DNA from: JAAFJU01 sp043764895
GTDB taxonomy: Bacteria > Cyanobacteriota > Cyanobacteriia > Leptolyngbyales > Leptolyngbyaceae
Assembly (NCBI GenBank): GCA_043764895.1
Contig: JAYUJY010000064.1
Coordinates: 24,835 to 88,834 of the forward strand
Length of the DNA: 64,000 nt
Direction of reading: 5' to 3'
The notes beneath the pieces were generated by a model. It saw only the letters and a list, made by a program, of their open reading frames with translations, made no database searches and was not told where the DNA came from. The position numbers were made by a program, and so were the translations under genes. This document shows positions 33,573 to 42,886 of the stretch, piece after piece. The stretch's first letter is position 1; each line of letters begins with the position of its first letter.

Positions 33573-34187
33573 ATGATGTTGAACAAACGTGCAGTTGGTC
33601 TATTTACAAATTATGAAACCACTGAAGCGGCCTTGTGTGAGTTAAGAGATCGCGGTTTCATGATGGATCGAGTTTCATTAGTCGGGCGTGATATCCAGAG
33701 CAAGACTGAAGTGACAGGAGTCCACACGAGCGATCGAATAGCCGATGTGGGCACACTTCATACCCAGGAAAACGACGCAGGAGATGCCGCCAAAACGGGA
33801 GCCGTTGCAGGTACAACCTTAGGTGGTTTAACCGGGTTGCTCGTGGGATTAGGGGCGATTGCTATTCCAGGAGTCGGTCCTGTGATGTTGGCTGGAGCGG
33901 CGGCAACAGCGATCGCTTCTACGATTTCAGGAGGTCTCATCGGAGCCGCAGCCGGGAGCTTGGCAGGCGGACTTGTGGGTCTTGGAATCCCCCACGATCG
34001 CGCTGAAGTCTATAGCGATCGAGTGTCAAATGGTGACTATCTCGTCTTCGTCGAGGGGTCAGACGTTGATATTACTTTAGCTGAGTCAATTTTTAGAAAT
34101 CGAGGTATTCACGAATGGTATGCCTACGATTTGACGAATGAGAAAGTAGAGGTGGCAACAAGACCCGTTCGTGACACACGAGTTTAA
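33573..34187 (+). CDS. Gly-rich general stress protein
   Basis: The 204-residue protein starts MMLNKRAVGLFTNYETTEAA with a GSP17M/YflT-like alpha-beta domain and then a long Gly/Ala-rich region (GTTLGGLTGLLVGLGAIAIP) resembling two membrane or packing helices with glycine zippers. A second domain with EVYSDRVSNGDYLVFVEGSD ends the protein. A paralog lies at 47658-48197. The family is stress-linked and its biochemical role is unknown. The start could also be the next ATG. No strong ribosome site was seen. Confidence 0.8.
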   Translation: MMLNKRAVGLFTNYETTEAALCELRDRGFMMDRVSLVGRDIQSKTEVTGVHTSDRIADVGTLHTQENDAGDAAKTGAVAGTTLGGLTGLLVGLGAIAIPGVGPVMLAGAAATAIASTISGGLIGAAAGSLAGGLVGLGIPHDRAEVYSDRVSNGDYLVFVEGSDVDITLAESIFRNRGIHEWYAYDLTNEKVEVATRPVRDTRV

Positions 34188-34250
34188 CTCTCAAGGCATT
34201 AAATTTCAGAGCATTTGTTGATATTAGTTAACGATCGTAAAGGTTACACC

Positions 34251-34715
34251 ATGAATAAGATTACCAAAACAACCTCTTTCTCAACTCTACTGATGGGTGT
34301 TTCATTGGTCATCGTTCTATCGGCTTGCAGTGATGCGAAGACATCCTCTGATGCCCCTCGATCGACGGAGAATAATGGACAGGTTACGCCCGACAAAAAT
34401 GTTAAGACAACTCAAGATGATGCCCAAAGCGAAGTTCGTAAAAAGCAGCTTGAAGCAGACATCCGAGCACGAGAGCAACGCAATAACGCAGGAGGCGACA
34501 CTCAAAAACGGACAGAGGGCGATTTAGCAAGTGAAGTGCGCAGTAAACTTGAGGCTAATATCCCCAACGGAAAGCTCACCGTTACTGCTAAAGATGCAGA
34601 TGTCACGATCGCCGGGGTTGTTCCGAAGCAAGAGCAGCTCGATAAAATCAAGGCCTTGGCAATGGAAATTAAAGGCGTTAAGACAGTGACGGTGAAAGCG
34701 GTTGTTAGTCCATAG
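34251..34715 (+). CDS. BON-domain lipoprotein
   Basis: The ATG at 34251, after AAAGG, gives MNKITKTTSFSTLLMGVSLV and the lipobox LSAC with Cys near 26. A hydrophilic linker follows. The C-terminal BON domain has DLASEVRSKLEANIPNGKLT and DVTIAGVVPKQEQLDKIKAL. BON domains bind phospholipid or protect envelopes in OsmY-like proteins, which suggests an envelope stress role. A terminator-like hairpin follows. The gene sits between the Gly-rich protein and the small Cys protein on the same strand. Confidence 0.85.
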   Translation: MNKITKTTSFSTLLMGVSLVIVLSACSDAKTSSDAPRSTENNGQVTPDKNVKTTQDDAQSEVRKKQLEADIRAREQRNNAGGDTQKRTEGDLASEVRSKLEANIPNGKLTVTAKDADVTIAGVVPKQEQLDKIKALAMEIKGVKTVTVKAVVSP

Positions 34716-34737
34716 GTTAGGATTACAGACGCAACTA

Positions 34738-34785
34738 TAAAGAAGACGATTATTTCATCTCTCGATCGAATGATCGTCTTCTTTA
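34738..34785 (+). terminator. Hairpin after the BON lipoprotein gene
   Basis: TAAAGAAGACGAT and ATCGTCTTCTTTA are complementary over 13 bases around a 22-base loop, starting 22 bases after the stop codon. The 3' arm is T-rich and is followed by an A/T-rich tail. It is a plausible terminator or mRNA end, which would separate the genes before and after it. Confidence 0.55.
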
Positions 34786-34830
34786 AATTCATCATCATCT
34801 TTAAGTTCTAAAGCCATAGGAGGAACTCAT

Positions 34831-35160
34831 ATGGAACCTAAACACCTAACATCTCAGCCTTCCGATTCGTTACCTTCTCCGCAACATCGAGGGAATGAGA
34901 CCTTTCTTGTCTTAGATATTGTGTTTCTGATCATGGTGGCGATCGCAATTTTCTCGCTGATTTCTATGCCACTTTATTCCTACATTCCTCTGTGGCGGAA
35001 GCAGTCAATGAACTTCAGACGAAACCGAAAAGCGCCCTGCGATCGATGTCAGTATTTCAATCATAATGCCTATCTCAACTGTGCGCTGCATCCGACCACT
35101 GCTCTGACTGAGCAATCTTTTGACTGTGCTGACTATTTGCCGAATCATTCGGGTAAGTAA
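34831..35160 (+). CDS. Small membrane protein with a Cys cluster, hypothetical
   Basis: The 109-residue protein has a membrane helix near residues 29-50 (IVFLIMVAIAIFSLISMPLY) and a C-terminal tail with four cysteines (CDRCQYFNHNAYLNC and FDCADY), a pattern that could bind zinc or another metal. AGGAGGAACTCAT is an excellent ribosome site. It leads a run of flavoenzyme genes at 35204-38501. Function is unknown. Confidence 0.75.
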   Translation: MEPKHLTSQPSDSLPSPQHRGNETFLVLDIVFLIMVAIAIFSLISMPLYSYIPLWRKQSMNFRRNRKAPCDRCQYFNHNAYLNCALHPTTALTEQSFDCADYLPNHSGK

Positions 35161-35203
35161 TCACTATATGGATTAGTACTTTGGTTTTGGAGAGTGTCTA
35201 TTT

Positions 35204-36742
35204 ATGAATCCAGATTATCTCATTGTCGGCAGTGGTTTATCTGCATTAACCTTTGGAGCCTTGATGGCAAACTCTGGCAAAGTTGTGCGAATACTTGAAG
35301 CCCATGAGCATCCAGGCGGCTTTGGACACACCTTCATGATGGCCAAGAAATACACATTTAATGCCCAATTTCATTACGTTTGGGACTGTGGTGAAGGACA
35401 AACCGTTAATAAAGTACTCAAAAAATTAAAGCTCGATCAAGAGGTTACATTTGAGCGTTATGATCCGGAAGGGTTTGACCATATGCGAATGCCCGGTTAT
35501 GCGATGGATATCCCGTCATCACCAGACGAACTTATTAATAGATTATCAGCACTTTTTCCTGATCATCAGACTAATATTCGTCGCTTCGTCGAAACTGTAG
35601 AAAAAACAGGCGACGGCTTAAAAAAAGTTTCCCCTCCCCTCAATCCGATCGAAGTTCTTAAGAACCCAACCCAAGTCTGGACCACGATTCGGCATCTCAA
35701 TAGTACGCTTCAAGATGTCTTTGATGAGTTCAACCTTCCTCAAGCCGCTCAAACCTTATTAGCATTGCAATGGCTTGATTTTCTTCTTCCCCCCAATCAA
35801 CTCTCTTTCTTTGCGTGGGTTGCCTTATTTCGAGGGTATCAAGCGGGTGCATTTTATCCAACGCAGCATTTTGAATCGGTGATTAATGCACTCGTTAACG
35901 TAATCGAATCCAACGGGGGAGAGGTATTATTCAACCATGAAATAACCGATTTTCGAGTGACGAATCAAACTGTTACGGGCGTTCAAGCCATGAATCTAGT
36001 CACCCATCAAACCGCAGAATTTACGGGCAGTACCGTGATTTGTAACATCGATCCTCGAAAAGCTGCCAAAATGATCGGTGAATCGCAGTTCTCTAAAACG
36101 GTACGCCAGAAGCTGGACTATGAGTATTCAGCATCAAACTACATGGCCTATTGCGTCGTTAAAGATCTCGACCTCCGAGACTACGGATTTGGCAAGTGGA
36201 ACCTCTCACATACGGGGCATCAAGACCTTAACGAAGCCTTTGCACAGATGTACGATCGCAATGATTTTTCTAATCCTAGCTTTGCCATAACGACGCCGAC
36301 GTTATTAACCAAGGCAAGTCGAGATTGTCCGGACGATTGTCAGATTGTGGAGTTTCTGACGGTTGCTAACTATGGTTATTTTAAACAATTAAGAGAGAGC
36401 GATCGTAAAGCCTATAACCAGAAGAAGCAAGAGATTCTAGACTCGATTTTAGATGTCGTTGAGAAGCATTATGTGCCAAATTTTAGAAAGCACATGGTTT
36501 TTCATATTACGGGTAGTCCGACGACTAATGAGCGATATTGTTGGTGCCCCAATGGAAACTCTTATGGATCTAAGTTAACTCCAAAAAATATGGGACTCGG
36601 AAGGCTTAATCACGAAACGTCTTTGCAAAACTTCTATTTCTGTAATGCATCCTCTGGATATCCCGGCTTTGCACCCACCATTTGGACAGGAGCTTTATTG
36701 TATCAGCGATTATCCGGCGATGTGATTTTAGGCAACGGTTAA
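35204..36742 (+). CDS. FAD-dependent oxidoreductase of the CrtISO/phytoene-desaturase-like family
   Basis: The 512-residue protein has an N-terminal FAD-binding Rossmann block (YLIVGSGLSALTFGALMANS) followed by EAHEHPGGFGHTF. The C-terminal FAD-binding block has LGRLNHETSLQNFYFCNASS and GFAPTIWTGALLYQRL. These match the carotenoid isomerase / all-trans retinol 13,14-reductase branch. Substrate is unknown; a carotenoid or other hydrophobic polyene is likely. It is followed by two more flavoprotein genes on the same strand. Confidence 0.85.
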   Translation: MNPDYLIVGSGLSALTFGALMANSGKVVRILEAHEHPGGFGHTFMMAKKYTFNAQFHYVWDCGEGQTVNKVLKKLKLDQEVTFERYDPEGFDHMRMPGYAMDIPSSPDELINRLSALFPDHQTNIRRFVETVEKTGDGLKKVSPPLNPIEVLKNPTQVWTTIRHLNSTLQDVFDEFNLPQAAQTLLALQWLDFLLPPNQLSFFAWVALFRGYQAGAFYPTQHFESVINALVNVIESNGGEVLFNHEITDFRVTNQTVTGVQAMNLVTHQTAEFTGSTVICNIDPRKAAKMIGESQFSKTVRQKLDYEYSASNYMAYCVVKDLDLRDYGFGKWNLSHTGHQDLNEAFAQMYDRNDFSNPSFAITTPTLLTKASRDCPDDCQIVEFLTVANYGYFKQLRESDRKAYNQKKQEILDSILDVVEKHYVPNFRKHMVFHITGSPTTNERYCWCPNGNSYGSKLTPKNMGLGRLNHETSLQNFYFCNASSGYPGFAPTIWTGALLYQRLSGDVILGNG

Positions 36743-36789
36743 GCGCACGATCGAAGACTCATTACAGTTAACCATTAAGAGGATTAATT

Positions 36790-38004
36790 ATGAGGATTGC
36801 TGTGGTTGGAAGTGGAGCGAGTGGCATGGCGACGGCCTATCTACTTGATAAACAGGGGCATCAGGTCACCGTGTTTGAACGAGAGCCTATCCTCGGCGGA
36901 AATATTCGGACATTAAACAAAAACGTACAGCCCAATCAGTCCGCTTGTAATGAGGTCTTGGAAAGTGGAGTACTCGAATTTCCAACTGTTTTTTACAACT
37001 TCATCGCGCTGATGCAAGATCTAGACGTAGATCTCGAACCTGTCAATGTTGGATCAGGCATGTTCCTTAATGATGGCAGCGAATATTTATCAGCAGTGAT
37101 GATTGATAAAAATTTTACAGGCATTCACCGAATCATCGAATATTTACGTCTTGATACGCTCTACGCCCGCTCCGCTGGATTATGGCTAAGAACACGATCG
37201 GCTGACTTAAAAGATCTTCATAATAAACCGCTTTCAGAGTACTTAAAACGCCCCTGCGCCCGTAATACCTGGCTAAAGCTTCTTATCATGTATAGCTACT
37301 CAATTCCCTTTGAACTCATTGATGACTTTCCATCGGAACTTGCTATTCCAGTGATTCGTGACTACATCGCAGTTAATTGGGTTAGGGTTAAAGGCGGAGT
37401 GTATTCTTATATTGAAAAAATCCTGACTCGATTCAAAGGTAAAATTCTATTAAATACCGAGATTGACTGTATCTTTAGAGATGTAGATATGGTGAAGATT
37501 TCATCCTTGAATGGTGAAATGCAAGAATTTGATAAGATCGTTTTTGCGACTCCCCCTGATCAGGTGATGAAACTGTTGGCAGACCCGACCGATGTCGAAA
37601 CTAAACGATTTTCGGATTGGAAAGCAAATTATGTGACTAGCATTGTGCATCACGATCGATCGATGTATGATCGTTTTAGCATTAAGCAACCGTCCGAATT
37701 TGATTTTTTTCAAACCGAGACTCGATGGGGCTACAACGGATTTCTAAATCAACTTTGCGGTACTTTGTCGCCTGAGCATTATTTTTTATCATTCCAACTA
37801 GAGGAGTTGATTGCACCCGATCGGATCATTCATCGGGAAAAACATCATACCCCGATGTATACTACCCAATCGTTCCAATATCGGGATGAAATTGTCGAGA
37901 CCAACGGCGAGTACAACACCTATCACGCAGGAGCCTATCTCGGCGATGGTTTACATGAAGGAGCGATTACATCTGCTTTTCGAGTGGCTGAGTTGATTGG
38001 ATAA
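36790..38004 (+). CDS. NAD(P)/FAD-binding oxidoreductase, COG2907-like
   Basis: The 404-residue protein starts MRIAVVGSGASGMATAYLLD, a GXGXXG FAD fold, then EREPILGGNIRTL. The end YHAGAYLGDGLHEGAITSAF matches the second FAD motif of amine-oxidase-like proteins that sit near cyclopropane fatty acid synthases in other bacteria. The substrate is not known. AGAGGA lies about 8 bases before the start. It forms a run with the CrtISO-like and PNPOx-like genes. Confidence 0.8.
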   Translation: MRIAVVGSGASGMATAYLLDKQGHQVTVFEREPILGGNIRTLNKNVQPNQSACNEVLESGVLEFPTVFYNFIALMQDLDVDLEPVNVGSGMFLNDGSEYLSAVMIDKNFTGIHRIIEYLRLDTLYARSAGLWLRTRSADLKDLHNKPLSEYLKRPCARNTWLKLLIMYSYSIPFELIDDFPSELAIPVIRDYIAVNWVRVKGGVYSYIEKILTRFKGKILLNTEIDCIFRDVDMVKISSLNGEMQEFDKIVFATPPDQVMKLLADPTDVETKRFSDWKANYVTSIVHHDRSMYDRFSIKQPSEFDFFQTETRWGYNGFLNQLCGTLSPEHYFLSFQLEELIAPDRIIHREKHHTPMYTTQSFQYRDEIVETNGEYNTYHAGAYLGDGLHEGAITSAFRVAELIG

Positions 38005-38051
38005 AACCCACTGTACATTACTGTACATCACTAATTTTTGAGGAAATAGAC

Positions 38052-38501
38052 ATGCTAGATATTGATGAAATGGGACAGGTTGAAATTCATGAACTGCTGT
38101 GTAAAATAGGATACGGTCATCTGGGTTTCATTCATGAAGGAAAACCCTATGTAATGCCAATGCATTATTATTTTGACAATTCAGACATCTATCTATTTAC
38201 AACAGTAGGGATGAAAACTCATGATATTGATGTTGATCCAGATATCTGCCTACAGGTTGAAGAGGTGCATAGCTTAAGCCATTGGCGTAGTGTAATTGTT
38301 ACAGGTCAAGCTAAGCATTTGACCGAACAACAGGACATCGATCGAATTACTCAACTCGCAAAAGAGCGAAATCCAACCCTTTCTCCTGCTATAAATCGGA
38401 CCTGGATTGATTCATTAGGACGGAGTGAAATTGTTTATATTTACCGAGTCATAAAAAGCGAAATGAGCGGACGAACGACAGATGGCATCAGCAGTCAATA
38501 G
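38052..38501 (+). CDS. PNPOx-like flavin-binding protein (NimA-type)
   Basis: The 149-residue protein has LCKIGYGHLGFIHEGKPYVM (beta-barrel FMN-binding start) and SHWRSVIVTGQAKHL, typical of pyridoxamine-phosphate-oxidase-like and nitroimidazole-resistance-like FMN proteins. These reduce or sequester small electrophiles or act as flavin carriers. It is preceded by TTGAGGAAATAGACATG, giving a good ribosome site. It closes a group of three flavoproteins. Confidence 0.85.
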   Translation: MLDIDEMGQVEIHELLCKIGYGHLGFIHEGKPYVMPMHYYFDNSDIYLFTTVGMKTHDIDVDPDICLQVEEVHSLSHWRSVIVTGQAKHLTEQQDIDRITQLAKERNPTLSPAINRTWIDSLGRSEIVYIYRVIKSEMSGRTTDGISSQ

Positions 38502-38555
38502 ATTAATTTAAGACTGGGAGATCAGCCTCAACGTCAAAGGGAAAATGTATTGCCT

Positions 38556-41171
38556 ATGCTAACTCATCCGATCGACGTTAATCACACAACGGGTTCATCC
38601 CCGCAAGTAGAGGCTGGCTTGTCGTCTGGAGCAGCAACTCAACTGCTTAACCAAGATGGATACAATGAACTCCCTTCAGCCCAATCTCGAAGCCTTTTCG
38701 CGATCGCCTGGGGGACCATTCAAGACCCGATATTTCTACTGCTAGTGGGCGGCGGAGTGATTTATTGGTTTCTGGGCGATCTCCAAGAAGCAATCATATT
38801 ACTGGGGTTTGTCTTTTTTCTGATGGGGATTAGCCTCTATCAAGAAGGGAAGACGGAACATGCCATTGCGGCCTTGCGCGATCTGTCGAGTCCACGCGCC
38901 TTGGTGATTCGGGATGGTCAGCGTCAACGAATTGCGGGGCGAGATGTGGTGCGGGGCGATGTGTGTCTATTAGCAGAAGGCGATCGTGTTCCGGCGGATG
39001 CGATCGTTTTATCTTGCACCAATCTTTCAACTGATGAATCGCTATTAACCGGAGAGTCGCTACCCGTTCGCAAAATTGCAGCAGTGGGTAACGTTGAGAT
39101 GGCGCGCCCAGGAGGTGATGCGTTGCCGTTTGTGTATTCGGGGACATTGGTAGTGCAGGGTCAGGGCATGATTCAAGTCCAAGCGATCGGGACTCAAACC
39201 GAGATGGGCAAGATTGGAAATGCACTGCAAACCGTGAAGCCAGAATCGACTCCTCTGCAACGGGAAATGAATCGCTTAGTGAATCGTTTATTTGGCATCG
39301 CATTATCGCTCTGTGTGGCGATCGTTGTGATCTATGGTTTTACGACAGGGGATTGGTTTAAAGGTGTCCTAGCGGGGATTACTTTGGCAATGGCGATTTT
39401 GCCGAATGAATTTCCGGTGGTTGTGACTATATTTCTTGCCTTGGGAGCTTGGCGAATTTCGCAGAACCATGTTTTGGCGCGGCGTGTGGCGGCTGTGGAG
39501 ACGGTGGGTGCCGCAACGGTACTGTGTGTGGATAAAACCGGGACGCTGACTCTAAATCAAATGGCGGTGCAAGAACTTTGTCCTTATACAAATTCCACAT
39601 TGTCTGCACCCTATGGTTTAGATTCACAGGCAGCAGTACCCTTGCCCGAAGCATTCCATGAATTAGTCGAATATTGCATTTTAGCCAGTCAGCGTGATCC
39701 ATTTGATCCGATGGAAAAAGCGTTTAAACAATTGGGAGACCACTATCTCGCTAACACTGAGCATTTGCATGGTGACTGGAAACTATTACGAGAATATCCA
39801 CTATCGCCGGATCTACTAGCGATGTCCCATGTGTGGCAGTCAGCAGACGCGAAACAGTATGAAATTGCTGCGAAAGGTGCGCCGGAAGCGATCGCCGATC
39901 TCTGTCATTTCACCCCTGAACAACAACACAGTTTAGCAACACAAGTCAGTGCTATGGCCGCGAAAGGATTGCGGGTATTGGGCGTGGCTAGAGTGGCACT
40001 GCTCGATGCCCCACCCGCATTTCTGCCACCGCATCCGTCTATTGATCCGAAGCATTTACCCGATAAACAACATGATTTTCCGTTCCAATTTCTCGGTTTG
40101 GTCGGGTTGTCTGATCCCGTGAGACCCACTGTGGCAGCGGCGATTCAAGAATGCTATACCGCTGGGATTCGCGTGGTAATGATTACGGGGGATTATCCAG
40201 TGACGGCCCAGGCGATCGCACGGCAAATTGGCTTAACGCAATCGGGTGAAATTCTCACTGGAGCGCAATTGGATCAGATGAGTGATGCTGAACTCAATCA
40301 GCAGATTCAAAATACAACTATCTTTGCCCGCGCTGTTCCGGAACAAAAGCTGCGAATTGTGAATGCGCTCAAAAACAAGGGCGAAGTGGTTGCGATGACG
40401 GGTGATGGGGTTAATGATGCTCCAGCGCTCAAAGCAGCCCAGATTGGTATTGCGATGGGGCAACGGGGGACGGATGTGGCGCGGGAGTCGGCGGCATTGG
40501 TGCTATTGGATGATGATTTTTCCTCTATTGTACAAGCCGTGAAGTTAGGACGACGAATTTTTGATAATCTTCGCAAAGCCATGGCGTATCTTTTAGCGAT
40601 TCACATTCCGATCGCGGGGATGTCATTAATTCCGGTATTGTTTAAATTGCCTTTAGTCCTGCTCCCGATTCATGTTGCGTTTCTACATTTAATTATCGAT
40701 CCGGCTTGCTCCATTGTCTTAGAAGCCGAACCCGCCGAAGCCAGCGTGATGCAGCGCCCACCCCGAAATCCTAAAGAACCTTTATTTGGACGTAAAACAG
40801 TAGTCTTGGCGGTGATGCAGGGCATGGGGATTTTGGCGATCGTCCTCACGATTTTTGTCGTTGCCTTGGCGCGGGGGCAAGGCGAACTGGATGCCCGTGC
40901 CTTAACGTTTACGACGCTAATTTTGGCGAATTTAGGGTTGATATTGAGTGAAGGTTCGACCGCACAGCTCAACCTAAAAGTCTTGCGATCGCCTAATCCC
41001 GCATTGTGGTGGGTGCTGGGCGGGGGATTGTTTTTTCTGGCGATCGTCTTATATGTGCCTATTGTTCGCAATTTATTTAGCTTCTCTTTCTTGCATCCGA
41101 TCGACCTGGCAATTTGCTTGGGTGGGGGAGCAATGAGTTTGTTATGGTTTGAACTGTTAAAGCGCCAGTGA
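38556..41171 (+). CDS. P-type cation-transporting ATPase, P2-like
   Basis: The protein of about 871 residues has the actuator motif TGES (165-168), the phosphorylation site DKTGTLT (Asp326), and the hinge TGDGVNDAPALK. Hydrophobic pairs flank these domains. The helix-4 ion-binding sequence is LPNEFPVV, whereas PEGLP or PEEFP is usual, so the specificity is unclear (calcium, magnesium, sodium, or another cation). A TTG two codons earlier has a better-spaced AAAGGG site, so the true start is uncertain by 6 bases. The 3' end overlaps the convergent ABC gene by 15 bases. Confidence 0.9.
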   Translation: MLTHPIDVNHTTGSSPQVEAGLSSGAATQLLNQDGYNELPSAQSRSLFAIAWGTIQDPIFLLLVGGGVIYWFLGDLQEAIILLGFVFFLMGISLYQEGKTEHAIAALRDLSSPRALVIRDGQRQRIAGRDVVRGDVCLLAEGDRVPADAIVLSCTNLSTDESLLTGESLPVRKIAAVGNVEMARPGGDALPFVYSGTLVVQGQGMIQVQAIGTQTEMGKIGNALQTVKPESTPLQREMNRLVNRLFGIALSLCVAIVVIYGFTTGDWFKGVLAGITLAMAILPNEFPVVVTIFLALGAWRISQNHVLARRVAAVETVGAATVLCVDKTGTLTLNQMAVQELCPYTNSTLSAPYGLDSQAAVPLPEAFHELVEYCILASQRDPFDPMEKAFKQLGDHYLANTEHLHGDWKLLREYPLSPDLLAMSHVWQSADAKQYEIAAKGAPEAIADLCHFTPEQQHSLATQVSAMAAKGLRVLGVARVALLDAPPAFLPPHPSIDPKHLPDKQHDFPFQFLGLVGLSDPVRPTVAAAIQECYTAGIRVVMITGDYPVTAQAIARQIGLTQSGEILTGAQLDQMSDAELNQQIQNTTIFARAVPEQKLRIVNALKNKGEVVAMTGDGVNDAPALKAAQIGIAMGQRGTDVARESAALVLLDDDFSSIVQAVKLGRRIFDNLRKAMAYLLAIHIPIAGMSLIPVLFKLPLVLLPIHVAFLHLIIDPACSIVLEAEPAEASVMQRPPRNPKEPLFGRKTVVLAVMQGMGILAIVLTIFVVALARGQGELDARALTFTTLILANLGLILSEGSTAQLNLKVLRSPNPALWWVLGGGLFFLAIVLYVPIVRNLFSFSFLHPIDLAICLGGGAMSLLWFELLKRQ

Positions 41172-41852
41172 CAATTTCTCAGCCTCAACGATCATGCCAT
41201 CCTGCATCCGAATCACCCGATTAGTTTGAGCTGCAACCGTCGCATCATGAGTGACGATCGCAATTGTGGTGCCCTGTTGGTTCAGGTCCGTTAGCAGATT
41301 CATAATGTCCTGGGATGTTTTGGAATCTAATGCGCCCGTGGGTTCATCGGCTAACACCAGAGCTGGGTGATTGACTAGCGCCCGTGCGATCGCTACTCGC
41401 TGCTGTTGTCCTCCCGAAAGTTGACTAGGGCGGTTTGTTAAGCGATCGCCTAACCCGATCAACTCTAATGCTGTGGTCGCGGATTTCACTCGTTTCGATC
41501 GAGATGCATTGGCATAAATCATCGGCAACATAACATTTTCGAGGGCAGTTAGCCGTGGCAATAGGTTGAATTGTTGAAACACAAAGCCAACATATTGATT
41601 GCGAATATCGGCAAGTTCATCATCATCAAGGGTCGTCAGATCTCGACCATCCAAGATATACCGTCCGCTAGTCGGGCGATCGAGACAACCGATAATATTC
41701 ATCAGCGTTGATTTTCCGGAACCCGAAGCTCCCATAATGGCAACATATTCTCCCGCTTCGATCGAGAGATTAACCTTTTTTAGAATAGGCACATCTAGTT
41801 CTGCTAAATGATAGGTTTTCGTGATATTTGACATTGAAATCATGTTTTTCAT
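41157..41852 (-). CDS. ABC transporter ATP-binding protein, MacB/LolD type
   Basis: The 231-residue ATPase has Walker A GASGSGKST, a Q-loop QYVGFVFQQFNLLPRL, signature LSGGQQQRVAIARAL and Walker B VLADEPTGAL. This set is typical of DevA, LolD and MacB-type exporters. AAAAGGATG lies before the ATG at 41852 and overlaps the end of the channel gene, so they are coupled. The usual permease and membrane-fusion partners are not adjacent; matching genes without an ATPase are at 48450-51281. It overlaps the P-type ATPase end. Confidence 0.9.
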   Translation of the reverse strand: MKNMISMSNITKTYHLAELDVPILKKVNLSIEAGEYVAIMGASGSGKSTLMNIIGCLDRPTSGRYILDGRDLTTLDDDELADIRNQYVGFVFQQFNLLPRLTALENVMLPMIYANASRSKRVKSATTALELIGLGDRLTNRPSQLSGGQQQRVAIARALVNHPALVLADEPTGALDSKTSQDIMNLLTDLNQQGTTIAIVTHDATVAAQTNRVIRMQDGMIVEAEKLSLAL

Positions 41853-41863
41853 AGCACATCCTT

Positions 41864-42676
41864 TTATTTAGAATTTTCACTGGCAGATTTAGCTTGGACG
41901 AGCACTTGAATATCACTTCGGAGTGCCTTGATTTCTATTTGTAATGCTTGAATCGATTGTTCACCCGAAAATTTATTATTCTCGACATCTTGATCAATAA
42001 AGAATGTCGCAACGGTTGCTGTCACATAGCCAACGACAGAAACTGCATAGAGTGCCAGAAGAACACATAATATCCGACCTTCCACTGTTTTTGGAAAATA
42101 ATCTGACCCGATCGTTGTCATGACCATAGCCGTCCACCATAGCGCAGTGGCATAGTCGTTAATCCCTGTTCCATTTGGCAAATCCCGCTCAAAAACATAA
42201 ATTCCCGCTGCTCCCATTACGGTAACGATCGTTGTTAATCCAACAACATAGCCAAACCCTCGGCACTGAACACTCGCTGAAAATAACCGGATTCCTCGGC
42301 TAGTCCGAAGCATGACTCGAATAAGTTGGAAACCTCGAACAGCATGGAAAGATTGGACAACCCGCACCACTCTTAAGGTTCGTAATGCTGGAATGAGGAG
42401 TGAAAGAGCAATTAGCCAGTTGTCCTTGAGGTACGATAATTTGTGAGGCGTAAGAATTAATTTGATACTAAAGTCAATTATAAAAATAATCCAAATCGCA
42501 GTGCCGATCGCTTCTAACAGAGGATTAAGCCCCCAAACCAGCTCTACAACCAAGAGTCCTAACCAAGCAAACCCTAGCACCAACATGGGCATTTCAACCC
42601 AGTCGTCCCACTGTTGCACGACTTGACTGCGCTCCCGCTCTAGCTCTGGTTTTCCCGACGGTTTGACAGGCTTCAT
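41864..42676 (-). CDS. Voltage-gated ion channel, six-helix type, unusual filter
   Basis: The 270-residue protein has six hydrophobic segments; S4 at about 96-120 is rich in Arg (LRTLRVVRVVQSFHAVRGFQ). The pore filter at 187-195 reads TTIGSDYFP instead of the potassium channel TVGYG, so selectivity is not certain. A C-terminal helix (ALQIEIKALRSDIQVLVQAK) probably makes a coiled-coil for tetramer assembly. It precedes the ABC ATPase by 11 bases, a likely operon. A membrane channel near ion and stress genes fits the locus. Confidence 0.85.
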   Translation of the reverse strand: MKPVKPSGKPELERERSQVVQQWDDWVEMPMLVLGFAWLGLLVVELVWGLNPLLEAIGTAIWIIFIIDFSIKLILTPHKLSYLKDNWLIALSLLIPALRTLRVVRVVQSFHAVRGFQLIRVMLRTSRGIRLFSASVQCRGFGYVVGLTTIVTVMGAAGIYVFERDLPNGTGINDYATALWWTAMVMTTIGSDYFPKTVEGRILCVLLALYAVSVVGYVTATVATFFIDQDVENNKFSGEQSIQALQIEIKALRSDIQVLVQAKSASENSK

Positions 42677-42886
42677 AATGCATCCAATCGGTAAGTTCGA
42701 TGAGCCTTAAGCTATGACTGCAACACGATCGGTAACGGGCTGCATCGTTTGGGATAGATGACTATTCATGGTAAAAGATGAATCTAACAAGTGATACAGC
42801 TAAATAACTTAAGAGCGCATACGCAACGATCGCAATCACAATATTGACATCAAATATGTAGTCTCCAGTTTCTGAAGTTGGACTAA

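Noticed and set aside
38830..39303. Open frames on the minus strand within the P-type ATPase
   Set aside because: They follow the codon pattern of the real gene in the opposite frame and carry no domain.
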